DNA of 64,000 nt from Noviherbaspirillum malthae (GTDB lineage: Bacteria; Pseudomonadota; Gammaproteobacteria; Burkholderiales; Burkholderiaceae_D): NCBI RefSeq assembly GCF_015352985.1, contig NZ_JACYXF010000025.1:19920-83919 (forward strand). The letters are read 5' to 3'. The stretch's first letter is position 1. Each line of letters starts with the position of its first letter. Positions 25,556 to 34,496 of this stretch are shown piece after piece. A program made the translations under genes and the position numbers. Under the pieces are notes generated by a model. It did no database searches. It had not been told where the DNA came from and worked only from the letters and a program-made list of their open reading frames with translations.

Positions 25556-26122
25556 ATGACAACCTATCAGCGTCCTTCCATTGAACAGATCCGTGAACTG
25601 TTCGTTGCCGCCGGCGCGCATCTCTACGGCGGAGAGGCAATTAGTCAAAAAGAGCATTCATTGCAGGCCGCATGGTTTGCAGAACGAAACAATGAACCGG
25701 ACACATTGATTGCCGCCTGCCTGCTGCATGACTTGGGGCATGTGCTATTTGATGAGAACGATGATCAGCTCAAGAACGGCATCGATGATAGGCACCAGAT
25801 CCGTGTCATACCGTATCTGAGTGCTCTCTTCCCGACGGAGGTGACCGCCCCGATCAGCATGCATGTCGATGCCAAGCGTTACCTGTGCTACGCCGATTCC
25901 GGGTATCACCGTACGCTCTCGGCCGCCTCACGCACGAGTCTGGAGTTGCAAGGCGGCGTAATGCTGGCGGAAGAGGCAGCGAAATTTCTACGTGCGCCAT
26001 TTGCGCAGCAGGCAATCGCTTTGCGCCGCTATGACGATGCGGCAAAGGTCATCGGTCTTGAAACACCGGATTTTGACCATTTTCTGCCGCGGCTCCATGC
26101 CATGCTCGGAAAGGACGCATGA
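25556..26122 (+). CDS. HD-domain oxygenase of phosphonate operons (PhnZ-like)
   Basis: 188 residues. An HD fold with the ligand series HSLQ (near residue 36), LLHDLGH (60), RHQIRVI (82), MHVDAKRYL (104) and YDDAAKV (160). These are the positions that hold the mixed-valence diiron centre in PhnZ and myo-inositol oxygenase. PhnZ cleaves (R)-1-hydroxy-2-aminoethylphosphonate with oxygen to glycine and phosphate. Its usual partner PhnY, an Fe(II)/2-oxoglutarate dioxygenase, is not in this operon. The substrate may therefore be imported hydroxy-AEP or something else. The stop overlaps the start of phnT by 4 bp (ATGA), so translation is coupled. Family assignment is firm; the exact reaction is inferred. 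Confidence 0.82.
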   Translation: MTTYQRPSIEQIRELFVAAGAHLYGGEAISQKEHSLQAAWFAERNNEPDTLIAACLLHDLGHVLFDENDDQLKNGIDDRHQIRVIPYLSALFPTEVTAPISMHVDAKRYLCYADSGYHRTLSAASRTSLELQGGVMLAEEAAKFLRAPFAQQAIALRRYDDAAKVIGLETPDFDHFLPRLHAMLGKDA

Positions 26123-27237
26123 TGAGAAACCTCGATCTGCCGGTGGCAACCCACGATACCAGCTTGGAAGCCAAGGGCGCAGGCTGGCTCACCATGGCGA
26201 ATGTCAACAAGTCCTTCAGTGCCACAGCGGTACTCAAAGGCATCTCGCTTGCGGTGCGCAAAGGGGAATTTCTTTGCCTGCTTGGCCCATCAGGCTGTGG
26301 AAAAACCACGCTGCTGCGTATCCTTGCCGGGCTTGAGCGCCAGGATACGGGCTTGATTGAAATGGCAGGCACCAATATCGGCATACTGCCTCCTGCGAAA
26401 CGCAACTACGGCATCGTGTTTCAGTCGTATGCGCTGTTCCCGAACATGACCGTTGAGGAAAATGTCGCTTATGCGTTGCGCATGCCACGCGCGCATCGCA
26501 CACGGCGGGTCGGCGAACTTCTGGATATGGTGGGGCTCTGCGGCAAGGAAGGCCACTATCCTGCGCAACTTTCCGGCGGGCAACAACAGCGTGTTGCGCT
26601 CGCACGCGCCCTTGCCACGCAACCTAGCCTGTTATTGCTCGACGAGCCCTTGTCTGCGCTCGATGCGAAAGTGCGGGAGCACCTCCGTCATGAGTTGCGC
26701 ACACTGCAGCGCAAGCTGGGCATCACGACCATCATGGTGACCCATGACCAAGACGAAGCCCTTGGTATGGCTGACAGGATCGCCGTGATGGCGCAGGGCC
26801 GCATTGAGCAACTTGGAACGCCCGAGCAAATCTACCACCAGCCCCAAACGGCTTTTGTTGCCGATTTCGTTGGTCGCGCCAACTGGCTTCCCATCGACAT
26901 CGACGACCATGGCTCGGTCCGACTGGGCGATCTGCATTTCGATGCCAAATTGCCAACGCGGTACACGACTGGCACCGCCTTCTGCCGCCCGGAACATGTA
27001 CGTGTTGAAGCCAGTTGGCGAGCCGCTGAAGGCATGACGATGGCGATCGTCGAAGGCGTTGAATTCCATGGCGGCGTGCGGCGTGGTGTGCTGTCGTTAT
27101 GTGCCGACCGAGATATCAAGGTACAGGCCGATGTCAGCCCGAACGAGGCCGGCTATGACAGGCTTGTGATAGGCAATCGGGTGCCCATTTTTCTGGCACA
27201 CGACAAGCTGCGCTTCTTTACTGGTATCGCAAAATGA
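26119..27237 (+). CDS. phnT: 2-Aminoethylphosphonate ABC transporter, ATPase
   Basis: 372 residues. Walker A GPSGCGKTT (residues 54-62), Q-loop FQSYALFPNMTVEENV, signature LSGGQQQRVALARAL, Walker B LLLLDEPLSALD and switch histidine in MVTHDQDEA. A C-terminal TOBE-like domain (residues 255-370) is typical of the spermidine/iron/PhnT group. It powers the import of aminoethylphosphonate together with PhnS and the fused permease. The start overlaps the HD-domain gene by 4 bp and the stop overlaps the permease start by 4 bp. Confidence 0.9.
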   Translation: MMRNLDLPVATHDTSLEAKGAGWLTMANVNKSFSATAVLKGISLAVRKGEFLCLLGPSGCGKTTLLRILAGLERQDTGLIEMAGTNIGILPPAKRNYGIVFQSYALFPNMTVEENVAYALRMPRAHRTRRVGELLDMVGLCGKEGHYPAQLSGGQQQRVALARALATQPSLLLLDEPLSALDAKVREHLRHELRTLQRKLGITTIMVTHDQDEALGMADRIAVMAQGRIEQLGTPEQIYHQPQTAFVADFVGRANWLPIDIDDHGSVRLGDLHFDAKLPTRYTTGTAFCRPEHVRVEASWRAAEGMTMAIVEGVEFHGGVRRGVLSLCADRDIKVQADVSPNEAGYDRLVIGNRVPIFLAHDKLRFFTGIAK

Positions 27238-28940
27238 ACCGCATCTCCACAGGCACTCTGGCGCGGCCCTCCCTGTTTGCACTGCGCAGCGTGGACGAGC
27301 ATGCAGCGAATGTGGCCGCATGGCTGGCTGTGGTCATGATGGTGGTGTTCATCGCACTGCCGCTCGCCGCCATTTTCATGAAGGCATTGGAAAGCCGGGA
27401 CGGCGCTTTCGTGGGAATGGTACAAATATCACAGGTGATTTCCGAGCCGCGGCTGGTTTCAGCAAGCGTAAATAGCTTGATGCTCGCACTGATCACGACC
27501 GCGATCGTGGTGCCATGCGCACTGGGTTTTGCATTCGCACTGACTCGCTCACGCGTGTTCGGACGTCCGGTATTCCGTCTCATCGCACTTTCGCCGCTGC
27601 TTGCACCGTCGTTGATGCCGGCGATTTCACTGGTCTATCTTTTCGGCAATCAGGGGCTCCTGAAAAGCTGGCTTGGTACGCAGTCGATCTACGGTCCCAT
27701 CGGTATTGTCCTGGGCGAGATCTTCTATACCTTTCCGCATGCCTTGCTGGTGCTGACTGCCGCGCTTTCGGTCGCCGACGCCCGGCTTTATGAAGCCGCG
27801 GAGGCACTTGGGGCAGGTCCGTTGCGTCGCTTCCTGACCATTACCTTGCCGAATGTACGCTATGGCTTGATGTCGAGCGCAACGTTGGTCTTTACCCTTG
27901 CAGTGACCGACTTCGGCGTACCGAAGGTCATCGGCGGCCAAACCAATGTGCTGGCTCTGGAAGCCTACAAACAAGTCATCGGCCAGCAGAACTTTAATAA
28001 AGGGGCGGTGATCGGCTTGCTGCTGTTGTTGCCTGCAGTCTTGAGCTTCGTCGTCGAGCGACATATCAGTCGGCGCCAGACAGCAACGATGACGGGTAAG
28101 TCAGTCGTTTATACACCCCATCCCCATGTGGCTCGGGATGGGGTGCTCTGGGTGTTCTGTTCACTGGTATCCGTCTTTTTTTTGGCGCTGGTCGGTGTCG
28201 CTATGGCCGCCGCGTTCATGAAACTGTGGCCGTACAACCTGAGCTTCACCTTGAATCATTTCGATTTCGACCAGATGGATGGAGACGGCTGGAATGCCTT
28301 CCGTAACAGCCTCTATCTAGCCACGCTCACCGCACTGGTTGGTACGGGTTTCGTGTTCCTGGCCGCTTATCTTGCCATCAAGCTTCCGGTATCACGCCTA
28401 GCGGGACTGGTGACGCACTGCCTTGCGCTGCTGCCGATGGCGGTTCCGGGTCTGGTGCTCGGGCTCGGGTATGTCATGTTTTTCAATGCACCAGACAACC
28501 CCTTCAACTTTCTATACGGCGGTATGGCAATTCTGGTGGCATCAACGGTTTGCCATTTTTACACCACCGCGCATTTGACCATCGTGACTTCGCTACGCCA
28601 GATAGACGGCGAGATCGAAGCGGTGGCGCGCAGCTTGCAGCGGCCGTGGTGGGTAACCTGCAGCAAGGTGACCTTGCCAATGACGTTCCCGTCCCTCATT
28701 GGAGTGGCACGCTTTCTGTTCGTCTCAAGCATGACAACGGTCAGCGGTGTCATCTTTCTGTATCAGCCGGAAACAGTACTGGCTGCGGTGGCGGTACTCA
28801 ATATGGACGATGCCGGCGACACTGCCGCCGCTGCTGCCATGGCCTCGTTAATTTTTGTCAGTTCGTTAGGCGTGTCCGTACTCATGAATGGCGTTTGCGA
28901 ATGGATTGAGCGCCGAGCCCAGGCATGGCGGCGACGCTGA
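27234..28940 (+). CDS. phnU: 2-Aminoethylphosphonate ABC transporter, fused permease
   Basis: 568 residues with about 12 membrane helices in two halves, each with an EAA-type loop: VADARLYEAAEALGAGPLRRFLTITLPNV in the first (near residue 190) and QIDGEIEAVARSLQRPWWVTCSKVTLPM in the second (near 455). This is a tandem fusion of two permease domains, as in the PhnU2 subgroup, whereas classical systems have separate PhnU and PhnV. The start overlaps phnT by 4 bp. Confidence 0.9.
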   Translation: MNRISTGTLARPSLFALRSVDEHAANVAAWLAVVMMVVFIALPLAAIFMKALESRDGAFVGMVQISQVISEPRLVSASVNSLMLALITTAIVVPCALGFAFALTRSRVFGRPVFRLIALSPLLAPSLMPAISLVYLFGNQGLLKSWLGTQSIYGPIGIVLGEIFYTFPHALLVLTAALSVADARLYEAAEALGAGPLRRFLTITLPNVRYGLMSSATLVFTLAVTDFGVPKVIGGQTNVLALEAYKQVIGQQNFNKGAVIGLLLLLPAVLSFVVERHISRRQTATMTGKSVVYTPHPHVARDGVLWVFCSLVSVFFLALVGVAMAAAFMKLWPYNLSFTLNHFDFDQMDGDGWNAFRNSLYLATLTALVGTGFVFLAAYLAIKLPVSRLAGLVTHCLALLPMAVPGLVLGLGYVMFFNAPDNPFNFLYGGMAILVASTVCHFYTTAHLTIVTSLRQIDGEIEAVARSLQRPWWVTCSKVTLPMTFPSLIGVARFLFVSSMTTVSGVIFLYQPETVLAAVAVLNMDDAGDTAAAAAMASLIFVSSLGVSVLMNGVCEWIERRAQAWRRR

Positions 28941-28972
28941 AGCATCCAGTATTTTTCCCAGGACTACCTGTC

Positions 28973-30073
28973 ATGAACGATTCGATACTTCTTACCCCCG
29001 GCCCATTAACGACCACCCTGCGCACCAAGCAAGCGATGCTTCGCGACTGGGGGTCATGGGACGGCGACTTCAATGGGTTGACGGCACGCGTATGCAAGCA
29101 GATGGTAGACCTGATTGATGGCGAGGGAACCTATGCGTGCGTGCCGCTGCAAGGCTCAGGTACGTTTGCTGTTGAGGCCACCATGGGTACCCTCGTGCCC
29201 CGTGACGGCAAGCTGCTGGTGCTGGTCAACGGCGCCTATGGAAAGCGCATGGCTCAGCTGACGAAAATGATGGGGCGCAATTGTGAGGTTCTTGATTTCG
29301 GTGAAACGGCTCCAGTCGAACCCAATGCCGTCAGTGCCCGTCTTGAGAAACAGACCGACATCACGCATGTTGGCATCATCTATTGTGAAACCAGCACCGG
29401 CATCCTCAATCCAGTTGATGACATCGCTCGGATTGTTGCACGAAGCGGCCGCAAGCTTATTATCGATGCCATGAGTGCGTTTGGTGCACTGCCGCTGTCG
29501 GCAAAAACGACACCGTTCGAAGCAGTCATTGCTTCGAGCAACAAATGTTTGGAAGGGGCACCGGGAATGGGCTTCGTGCTGGCGCGGACCGTCGCGCTGG
29601 AGGAATCCGAAGGTCGTTCCCAGTCGCTGTCGCTTGATCTGCACGATCAATGGCGTTACATGCAGAGAACTGGCCAGTGGCGTTTTACGCCTCCGACACA
29701 TGTGGTTGCCGCCTTCGACGCTGCCCTGGACCAGTATAGGGAAGAGGGCGGACGGATAGCTCGCCTTGCGCGCTACCAGAATAATTGCTCTGCACTGATT
29801 GCGGGCCTGGAACGCATCGGATTGCGCTCCTTCCTTCCTGCCGCAATACAGGCGCCGATTATCGTAACCGTGCATGCGCCAGCACATCCGGCATGGAATT
29901 TTGCCGATTTCTACCAGCGAGTAAAAGCCCAGGGCGTCGTGCTGTATCCGGGCAAGCTGACGGCGGTCGAAACCTTCCGTGTCGGCTGTATCGGTGCCAT
30001 CGATGCCGACCAGATCAATTTTGCAGTTGAAGCCATTGCCCGCGCATTGCAGGACATGGGCATTTCAAAGTAG
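28973..30073 (+). CDS. phnW: 2-Aminoethylphosphonate:pyruvate transaminase
   Basis: 366 residues from ATG 28973, chosen because PhnW proteins begin with a few residues before ILLTPGPLTT; the frame also has an ATG at 28925 inside the permease gene. It is a fold-type I PLP enzyme: QGSGTFAVEA binds the cofactor phosphate, IDAMSAFGALPL holds the aspartate, and the Schiff-base lysine is in IASSNKCLEG. It converts aminoethylphosphonate and pyruvate to phosphonoacetaldehyde and alanine, feeding PhnX downstream. Length and motifs are standard. Confidence 0.93.
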   Translation: MNDSILLTPGPLTTTLRTKQAMLRDWGSWDGDFNGLTARVCKQMVDLIDGEGTYACVPLQGSGTFAVEATMGTLVPRDGKLLVLVNGAYGKRMAQLTKMMGRNCEVLDFGETAPVEPNAVSARLEKQTDITHVGIIYCETSTGILNPVDDIARIVARSGRKLIIDAMSAFGALPLSAKTTPFEAVIASSNKCLEGAPGMGFVLARTVALEESEGRSQSLSLDLHDQWRYMQRTGQWRFTPPTHVVAAFDAALDQYREEGGRIARLARYQNNCSALIAGLERIGLRSFLPAAIQAPIIVTVHAPAHPAWNFADFYQRVKAQGVVLYPGKLTAVETFRVGCIGAIDADQINFAVEAIARALQDMGISK

Positions 30074-30104
30074 ATCGATCACCATTACCTTTGACGAGAA
30101 TTTC

Positions 30105-30953
30105 ATGAGTATATCGATGAGGCAAGACCGCCCAAATAAGAATGTTGCAGGCCCGGTGCAGGCGGTCATATTCGACTGGGCTGGTACCATGGTCGATTTT
30201 GGCTCCTTCGCGCCAACCCAGGTGCTGATTGATGCGTTTGCCGGATTTGGCATCGAAATCAGCCTGGAAGAGGCGCGCGGACCGATGGGGTTGGCAAAAT
30301 GGGATCACATCAAGACCCTCGGCCAGTCGCCCGACATTGCCAGGCGCTGGATCGCACGACATGGCAGCGCAATGACGGACAAGGACGTGGACGCGCTTTA
30401 CGCAGCCTTCCTTCCGCTGCAGATTGAACGGGTAGGGCAGTATTCATCCGTGATACCTGGCGCGCTCGACACGATTGCCGGTCTGCGTAAGCGTGGAATC
30501 AAGGTCGGTTCCTGCACCGGCTATCCGCGCGTGGTCATGAATCCGCTGCTGGATAAGGCGCGCGGCGATGGACTGGTGCCCGACCACGCGGTTGCGACCG
30601 ACGATCTGAAACCCGGGGGGCGACCCGGACCATGGATGGCTCTGGCCAATGTGATCGAGCTCGGCATTACTGAATTGTCTTCCTGCGTAAAGGTCGACGA
30701 TACGGCCCCAGGCATTGTTGAAGGTTTGGCGGCGCACATGTGGACCGTAGGTGTCGCGTTGTCCGGGAACGAGGTTGGACTGACGCTAAGCGAACTGGAA
30801 CGGATTTCGGATGCAGAACGTGAGCAGCTCAAGGGACGCGCGGCTGAGAAGCTATTTGCCGCTGGTGCGCATTATGTCATCGATACCATTGCTGATCTGC
30901 CTCAAGTGATTGTGGCGATCGAGGAACGTCTGGCGCACGGCGACAGACCATGA
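30105..30953 (+). CDS. phnX: Phosphonoacetaldehyde hydrolase
   Basis: 282 residues from ATG 30105. HAD superfamily: nucleophile motif VIFDWAGTMVDFGS near residue 20, and the cap domain with PMGLAKWDHIKTL, whose lysine forms the Schiff base with the substrate. Later come GSCTGYPR and KVDDTAPGIVEG, which binds magnesium. It breaks the carbon-phosphorus bond of phosphonoacetaldehyde to acetaldehyde and phosphate. Its stop overlaps the next gene by 4 bp. No acetaldehyde dehydrogenase is in the operon. Confidence 0.93.
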   Translation: MSISMRQDRPNKNVAGPVQAVIFDWAGTMVDFGSFAPTQVLIDAFAGFGIEISLEEARGPMGLAKWDHIKTLGQSPDIARRWIARHGSAMTDKDVDALYAAFLPLQIERVGQYSSVIPGALDTIAGLRKRGIKVGSCTGYPRVVMNPLLDKARGDGLVPDHAVATDDLKPGGRPGPWMALANVIELGITELSSCVKVDDTAPGIVEGLAAHMWTVGVALSGNEVGLTLSELERISDAEREQLKGRAAEKLFAAGAHYVIDTIADLPQVIVAIEERLAHGDRP

Positions 30954-32062
30954 CGCGCTGCCGTGTCGCCGTCATTGGTGCCGGCATCGTCGGTCTCGCC
31001 CATGCGCGAGCCGCAGCCATGCGCGGTCATGAGGTCACTGTGTACGAACGCCATCCGATGGCAATTGGCGCTTCAATCCGCAATTTCGGATTGTGCCTGC
31101 AGTTGGGACAGCCGCAAGGGGAATTGTACGAGATGGCTGCGCGTAGCCGCGCCATCTGGCTCGAAACATTGAACGCCTGCGGCGCATGGCACAAGACGAA
31201 GGGAAGCCTTGTCGTCGCACGCAACAGCCAGGAATGGGACATGCTGCAGGCCTTCCAGATCGAATGGGGCAACGCGTATGGCACACGCCTGTTGGAACGC
31301 AGTGCGATTGAGCGGTACCCGGTGAGGGGCATTGGTGGATTGTTCAGCCAGCATGAGCTCTCACTCGACGCCCGGGAAGCCATTCCCTTGGTGTCGCTGT
31401 GGCTCGCCGAGCATCATGGCGTACGTTTTGAGTACGGGACACAGGTGAATGCGATTGACTTGCCTGACTTGCATACCAGTCGCGGCACGCGCGCAGCCGA
31501 TCGCGTGTACCTTTGCACGGGCCAGGACCTGCAAACGCTCTACCCGGAAGTCATGGCGCCCCTCAACATACGGCTTTGCACGCTCCAGATGCTGAGGGTT
31601 TCCAATCCCGGCATTGAACTGGGACCGGCAGTGCTGACCGGCTTGTCGGCCTTGCATTACGCCAGTTTTCGGCAATCGCCCAGCCTGCTACCGAAACTGG
31701 AGCGGCTGCGACGCCATGTGGAAGGCCATGAACCGCATCTGCTTGAGCACGGCATACACCTGATTGTGCAGCAGGTTGGCCATTCCGGTGAACTGATCAT
31801 CGGAGATTCGCACCATTACGGAATTGGCGTGTCTCCATTTGCCGATTCACGCGTCGATGACGCCATCCTGCAGTTGGCCGAAGCGCTGCTCGGCATGGAT
31901 TTGCGCGTTGTCCAACGCTGGCAGGGCGTCTACCCCAGTGGTCCTCGTCCCTATGAAACAATATCGCTCGCCCCTGGTGTGAGCGCAACGATGGTTACGT
32001 CGGGCATCGGGATGAGCGTTGCATTTGCGCTTGCAGAGCGTATGCTCGACAATGACAGGTAG
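30950..32062 (+). CDS. FAD-dependent amine oxidase of phosphonate operons
   Basis: 370 residues. The N-terminal Rossmann motif VIGAGIVGLAHARAAAMRGHEVTVYER binds FAD. The remainder follows the glycine/sarcosine-oxidase (DAO) fold with RNFGLCLQ near residue 44 and GIGMSVAFALAE at the C-terminus. Proteins of this clade are found in phnW/phnX operons. As I recall, a relative called PbfD oxidises N-methylated aminoethylphosphonate to phosphonoacetaldehyde, which would feed PhnX here. That reaction is an inference for this gene. It is translationally coupled to phnX. Confidence 0.82.
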   Translation: MTRCRVAVIGAGIVGLAHARAAAMRGHEVTVYERHPMAIGASIRNFGLCLQLGQPQGELYEMAARSRAIWLETLNACGAWHKTKGSLVVARNSQEWDMLQAFQIEWGNAYGTRLLERSAIERYPVRGIGGLFSQHELSLDAREAIPLVSLWLAEHHGVRFEYGTQVNAIDLPDLHTSRGTRAADRVYLCTGQDLQTLYPEVMAPLNIRLCTLQMLRVSNPGIELGPAVLTGLSALHYASFRQSPSLLPKLERLRRHVEGHEPHLLEHGIHLIVQQVGHSGELIIGDSHHYGIGVSPFADSRVDDAILQLAEALLGMDLRVVQRWQGVYPSGPRPYETISLAPGVSATMVTSGIGMSVAFALAERMLDNDR

Positions 32063-32080
32063 ACAAACACGGTACAAGCA

Positions 32081-32806
32081 ATGGAAGAGGCAATCGTTCG
32101 CAAGGCAGGTATCACAAGGTGGAAGCAGATCCAGGAATCGCTGACGGAAGACATTTTCGCCGGCAAGCTGTCTGGCAAGCTTCCCAACGAAACAGTTCTG
32201 GCTGACCGTTTCCATGTGAACCGCCATACGGTGCGACAAGCGGTGAAGGCGCTTGCGGAGGAGGGGATCGTCGAAGTCATGCATGGCCGCGGCACCTTCG
32301 TACGGGACGACGTGATTGACTATAAGGTGGGCCGCCGTACGCGGCTTGCCCATAGTGTGACGACGGCGCGGCGTGTGGGAAAAAGCCAGCTACTGAGCTG
32401 GTCCACAATTCGGGTAACACCGGAAATTGCCGGAATGCTGTCCTTGCCCGCCCGTGCGAAAGTGCTCCAGGTTGATTCGCTCGATATTGTGGACGACAAG
32501 GTCATTGGCGTTTGTACGCAGTATTTCCCATTGCCGCGTTTTGAAGGTTTTGGTGAAACCTACGAAAAAACTGGGAAAACCCATCTTGCACTCGCTAAGT
32601 ACGGTATTCATCAATTCCAGCGCAAGCTCAGCCGCATCAGTGCTAGGCTGCCCAGTGCGGAGGTTGCACAGCAGCTTGCACAGCCAGTATCGCTGCCTAT
32701 TCTTTACGTCGAAACCGTGTATGTTGACGAGAGCGGTCAACCAATCGAGTACGGGATATCACGCTTCAGCAGCAATGCCGTCCAACTGGTCATTGAACCC
32801 GATTGA
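32081..32806 (+). CDS. phnR: GntR/HutC-type regulator of phosphonate use
   Basis: 241 residues. An N-terminal winged helix (LPNETVLADRFHVNRHTVRQAVKALAEEGIVEVMHGRGTFV, residues 40-80) is followed by a UTRA ligand domain (residues 105-235) ending FSSNAVQLVIE. It sits at the end of the catabolic genes, 18 bp after the FAD oxidase gene. It likely senses a phosphonate or intermediate and acts on the operon in addition to PhoB. I did not find an obvious dyad operator near 24300. Confidence 0.85.
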   Translation: MEEAIVRKAGITRWKQIQESLTEDIFAGKLSGKLPNETVLADRFHVNRHTVRQAVKALAEEGIVEVMHGRGTFVRDDVIDYKVGRRTRLAHSVTTARRVGKSQLLSWSTIRVTPEIAGMLSLPARAKVLQVDSLDIVDDKVIGVCTQYFPLPRFEGFGETYEKTGKTHLALAKYGIHQFQRKLSRISARLPSAEVAQQLAQPVSLPILYVETVYVDESGQPIEYGISRFSSNAVQLVIEPD

Positions 32807-32840
32807 TCCACCTGCCACCAACCTGCCGAAGTGACCTTTG

Positions 32841-33491
32841 ATGATGTCTGCTGCCGTTCCCATCGACTATCTGACTCCCGACCTGCCGGCAAGCCTGCCT
32901 CAGGTACGCATGCCCGTAATCGACGCCACACCAGATTCAATTCAAGGCTACGGAAAGCTGGTCCAGTACCCTGATGAGATTGCAATCGAAATCGTTCAGT
33001 GGCCGGCGCAAGGCAGGCGTCCGGTCGATCCGGATACCGGCAATCAGGGCGGAATCAAGGAAGGCGTTTTCCATGCGGAGTGGAAGGGGGACGTTCTCTA
33101 CGGGAGGAACGAAGCGGTAGGCGGCCATTATGTTCTCGCTTATGCCAAAGATCCGTCGCTCGCACGTGAAGATCATGTAAGGCCTCCTCAAAGCATGCTG
33201 TTGTGGCATGCAAATTATCATCCTGACGGTGGCCAACTCTTTTATCCGATTGATCGTAAGCCGTTTTACGTGCCGCTCGCGTTGCCCGGTGACGACGTCA
33301 AGCCAGAGCATTTCGTCTGCTTTCGGTTTGATGGTAGCGCTGGACTCTACATTCATCCCGGGATCTGGCATGAAGGCATCTTTCCGCTATCGGGAAACCA
33401 ACGGTTCATTGACCGGCAAGGTGCCGTGCATGCACGGGTTTCCGTGCAGTTCGCAAAAGAATTCCATTGTCTCCTGGTCGCGAATATCTGA
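32841..33491 (+). CDS. AllA-like (ureidoglycolate lyase family) cupin protein
   Basis: 216 residues from ATG 32841 (a second ATG follows at once; TTG 32838 is in frame). The pattern HPDGGQ near residue 135, HPGIWHEGIFP near 175 and GAVHARVSVQF-KEF at the C-terminus matches the ureidoglycolate lyase fold. No other allantoin genes are nearby. Its place at the end of a phosphonate operon is unexpected and suggests action on an amide-, ureido- or hemiaminal-type phosphonate or a toxic by-product; this is speculation. Only 34 bp separate it from the regulator gene. Confidence 0.65.
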   Translation: MMSAAVPIDYLTPDLPASLPQVRMPVIDATPDSIQGYGKLVQYPDEIAIEIVQWPAQGRRPVDPDTGNQGGIKEGVFHAEWKGDVLYGRNEAVGGHYVLAYAKDPSLAREDHVRPPQSMLLWHANYHPDGGQLFYPIDRKPFYVPLALPGDDVKPEHFVCFRFDGSAGLYIHPGIWHEGIFPLSGNQRFIDRQGAVHARVSVQFAKEFHCLLVANI

Positions 33492-33619
33492 CTCCTTTCT
33501 GAGCCGATGAACGGGAAAGGCGATAAGCGACGCAGTGTGGCCATTGTGCTTTGGAAACATCCAACACGTGTTGGCCGCATCTGGCCGATAGCGCCCCAAC
33601 CCAAAAGTTATTGCCATGA

Positions 33620-33643
33620 TTCGATAATTCGACTATTATCGAA
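33620..33643. promoter_or_regulatory. ArsR-type operator
   Basis: TTCGATAAT (33620-33628), 6-nt spacer, exact complement ATTATCGAA (33635-33643). The dyad lies 29 bp before the arsR start codon, in the AT-rich promoter region, as expected for an autoregulated ArsR repressor. Confidence 0.75.
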
Positions 33644-33671
33644 ATAAAATAATTTCGAGAATGGTCGAAAC

Positions 33672-33992
33672 GTGGACAACAAAATCGCTGTCACCGCGCT
33701 AGCGGCGCTTGCCCATGACTCCAGGCTTGCCGTGTTCCGGCTGCTCGTGCAAGCCGGTCCCGAGGGCATGGGTGCTACCCGGATTGCAGATGAACTGGGC
33801 ATACCGCCATCGTCGATGTCCTTTCATTTAAAGGAATTGACGCATGCCGGGTTGGTTACCCAGACCAAAGCTGGGCGCTCGCTGATCTATGCGGCCAACT
33901 TCCCGACGATGAGCGGCCTGATCGCCTTCCTCACTGAAAACTGCTGTGGCGGGAATGTCTGCTCTCCCGTCCAAGCTTCCTCCTGCTGCTAA
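33672..33992 (+). CDS. arsR: ArsR-family arsenic repressor
   Basis: 106 residues from GTG 33672. A winged helix with ALAHDSRLAVFRLLVQAGPEG, LGIPPSSMSFHLKELTHAGLV and GRSLIYAA. Cysteine pairs occur at the C-terminus (ENCCGG, VC, SSCC), so the arsenite site is probably C-terminal, as in the cysteine-cluster subclass of ArsR proteins rather than the ELCVCDL type. It would dissociate from the upstream dyad when arsenite binds. First gene of a three-gene ars operon. Confidence 0.9.
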   Translation: MDNKIAVTALAALAHDSRLAVFRLLVQAGPEGMGATRIADELGIPPSSMSFHLKELTHAGLVTQTKAGRSLIYAANFPTMSGLIAFLTENCCGGNVCSPVQASSCC

Positions 33993-33995
33993 GTC

Positions 33996-34496
33996 ATGAC
34001 TGACAAGACCTACAATGTCCTCTTCCTCTGCACTGGCAATTCGGCACGCAGCATCATGGCTGAAGCGCTGGTAACCACCATGGGCCAAGGCCGCTTCGAG
34101 GGCTACAGTGCTGGCAGCAAGCCTGTCGGCAAGGTCAATCCATTCGCCATTGAAGTGGTGGTGGAGGCAGGTTATCCCACCGAAAACTTGCGCAGCAAGA
34201 GCTGGGACGAGTTCGCCACGCCGGGTGCGCCGCAGATGGATATCATCATTACTGTCTGCGACAACGCGGCTGGGGAGGGATGCCCGTACTGGCCCGGGCA
34301 TCCAGCAACTGCACATTGGGGCTTCGAAGACCCAGCCGCCGTCGAGGGTACGGATGACGCCAAGCAGTTCGCATTCAGGCATGTCGCCGAACAGATCAGG
34401 ACGCGCATGCAGCTTCTCGTGGATCTACCGATCGAAACCATGTCCATAAAGGCGGTCCGCGAAGAGCTGCACCGCATCGGGAGAACAACGGTATGA
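33996..34496 (+). CDS. arsC: Arsenate reductase, low-molecular-weight phosphatase type
   Basis: 166 residues. The N-terminal P-loop CTGNSARS with catalytic cysteine, and further ITVCDNAAGEGCPYWPG containing the redox cysteines, identify the thioredoxin-dependent or glutaredoxin-dependent ArsC related to tyrosine phosphatases. It reduces arsenate to arsenite. It begins 3 bp after arsR and overlaps aqpS by 4 bp. The C-terminal 30 residues extend slightly beyond the shortest family members. Confidence 0.92.
   Translation: MTDKTYNVLFLCTGNSARSIMAEALVTTMGQGRFEGYSAGSKPVGKVNPFAIEVVVEAGYPTENLRSKSWDEFATPGAPQMDIIITVCDNAAGEGCPYWPGHPATAHWGFEDPAAVEGTDDAKQFAFRHVAEQIRTRMQLLVDLPIETMSIKAVREELHRIGRTTV

Noticed and set aside
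29156..29887. 243-codon open frame on the minus strand
   Set aside because: Antisense to phnW; composition typical of shadow frames.
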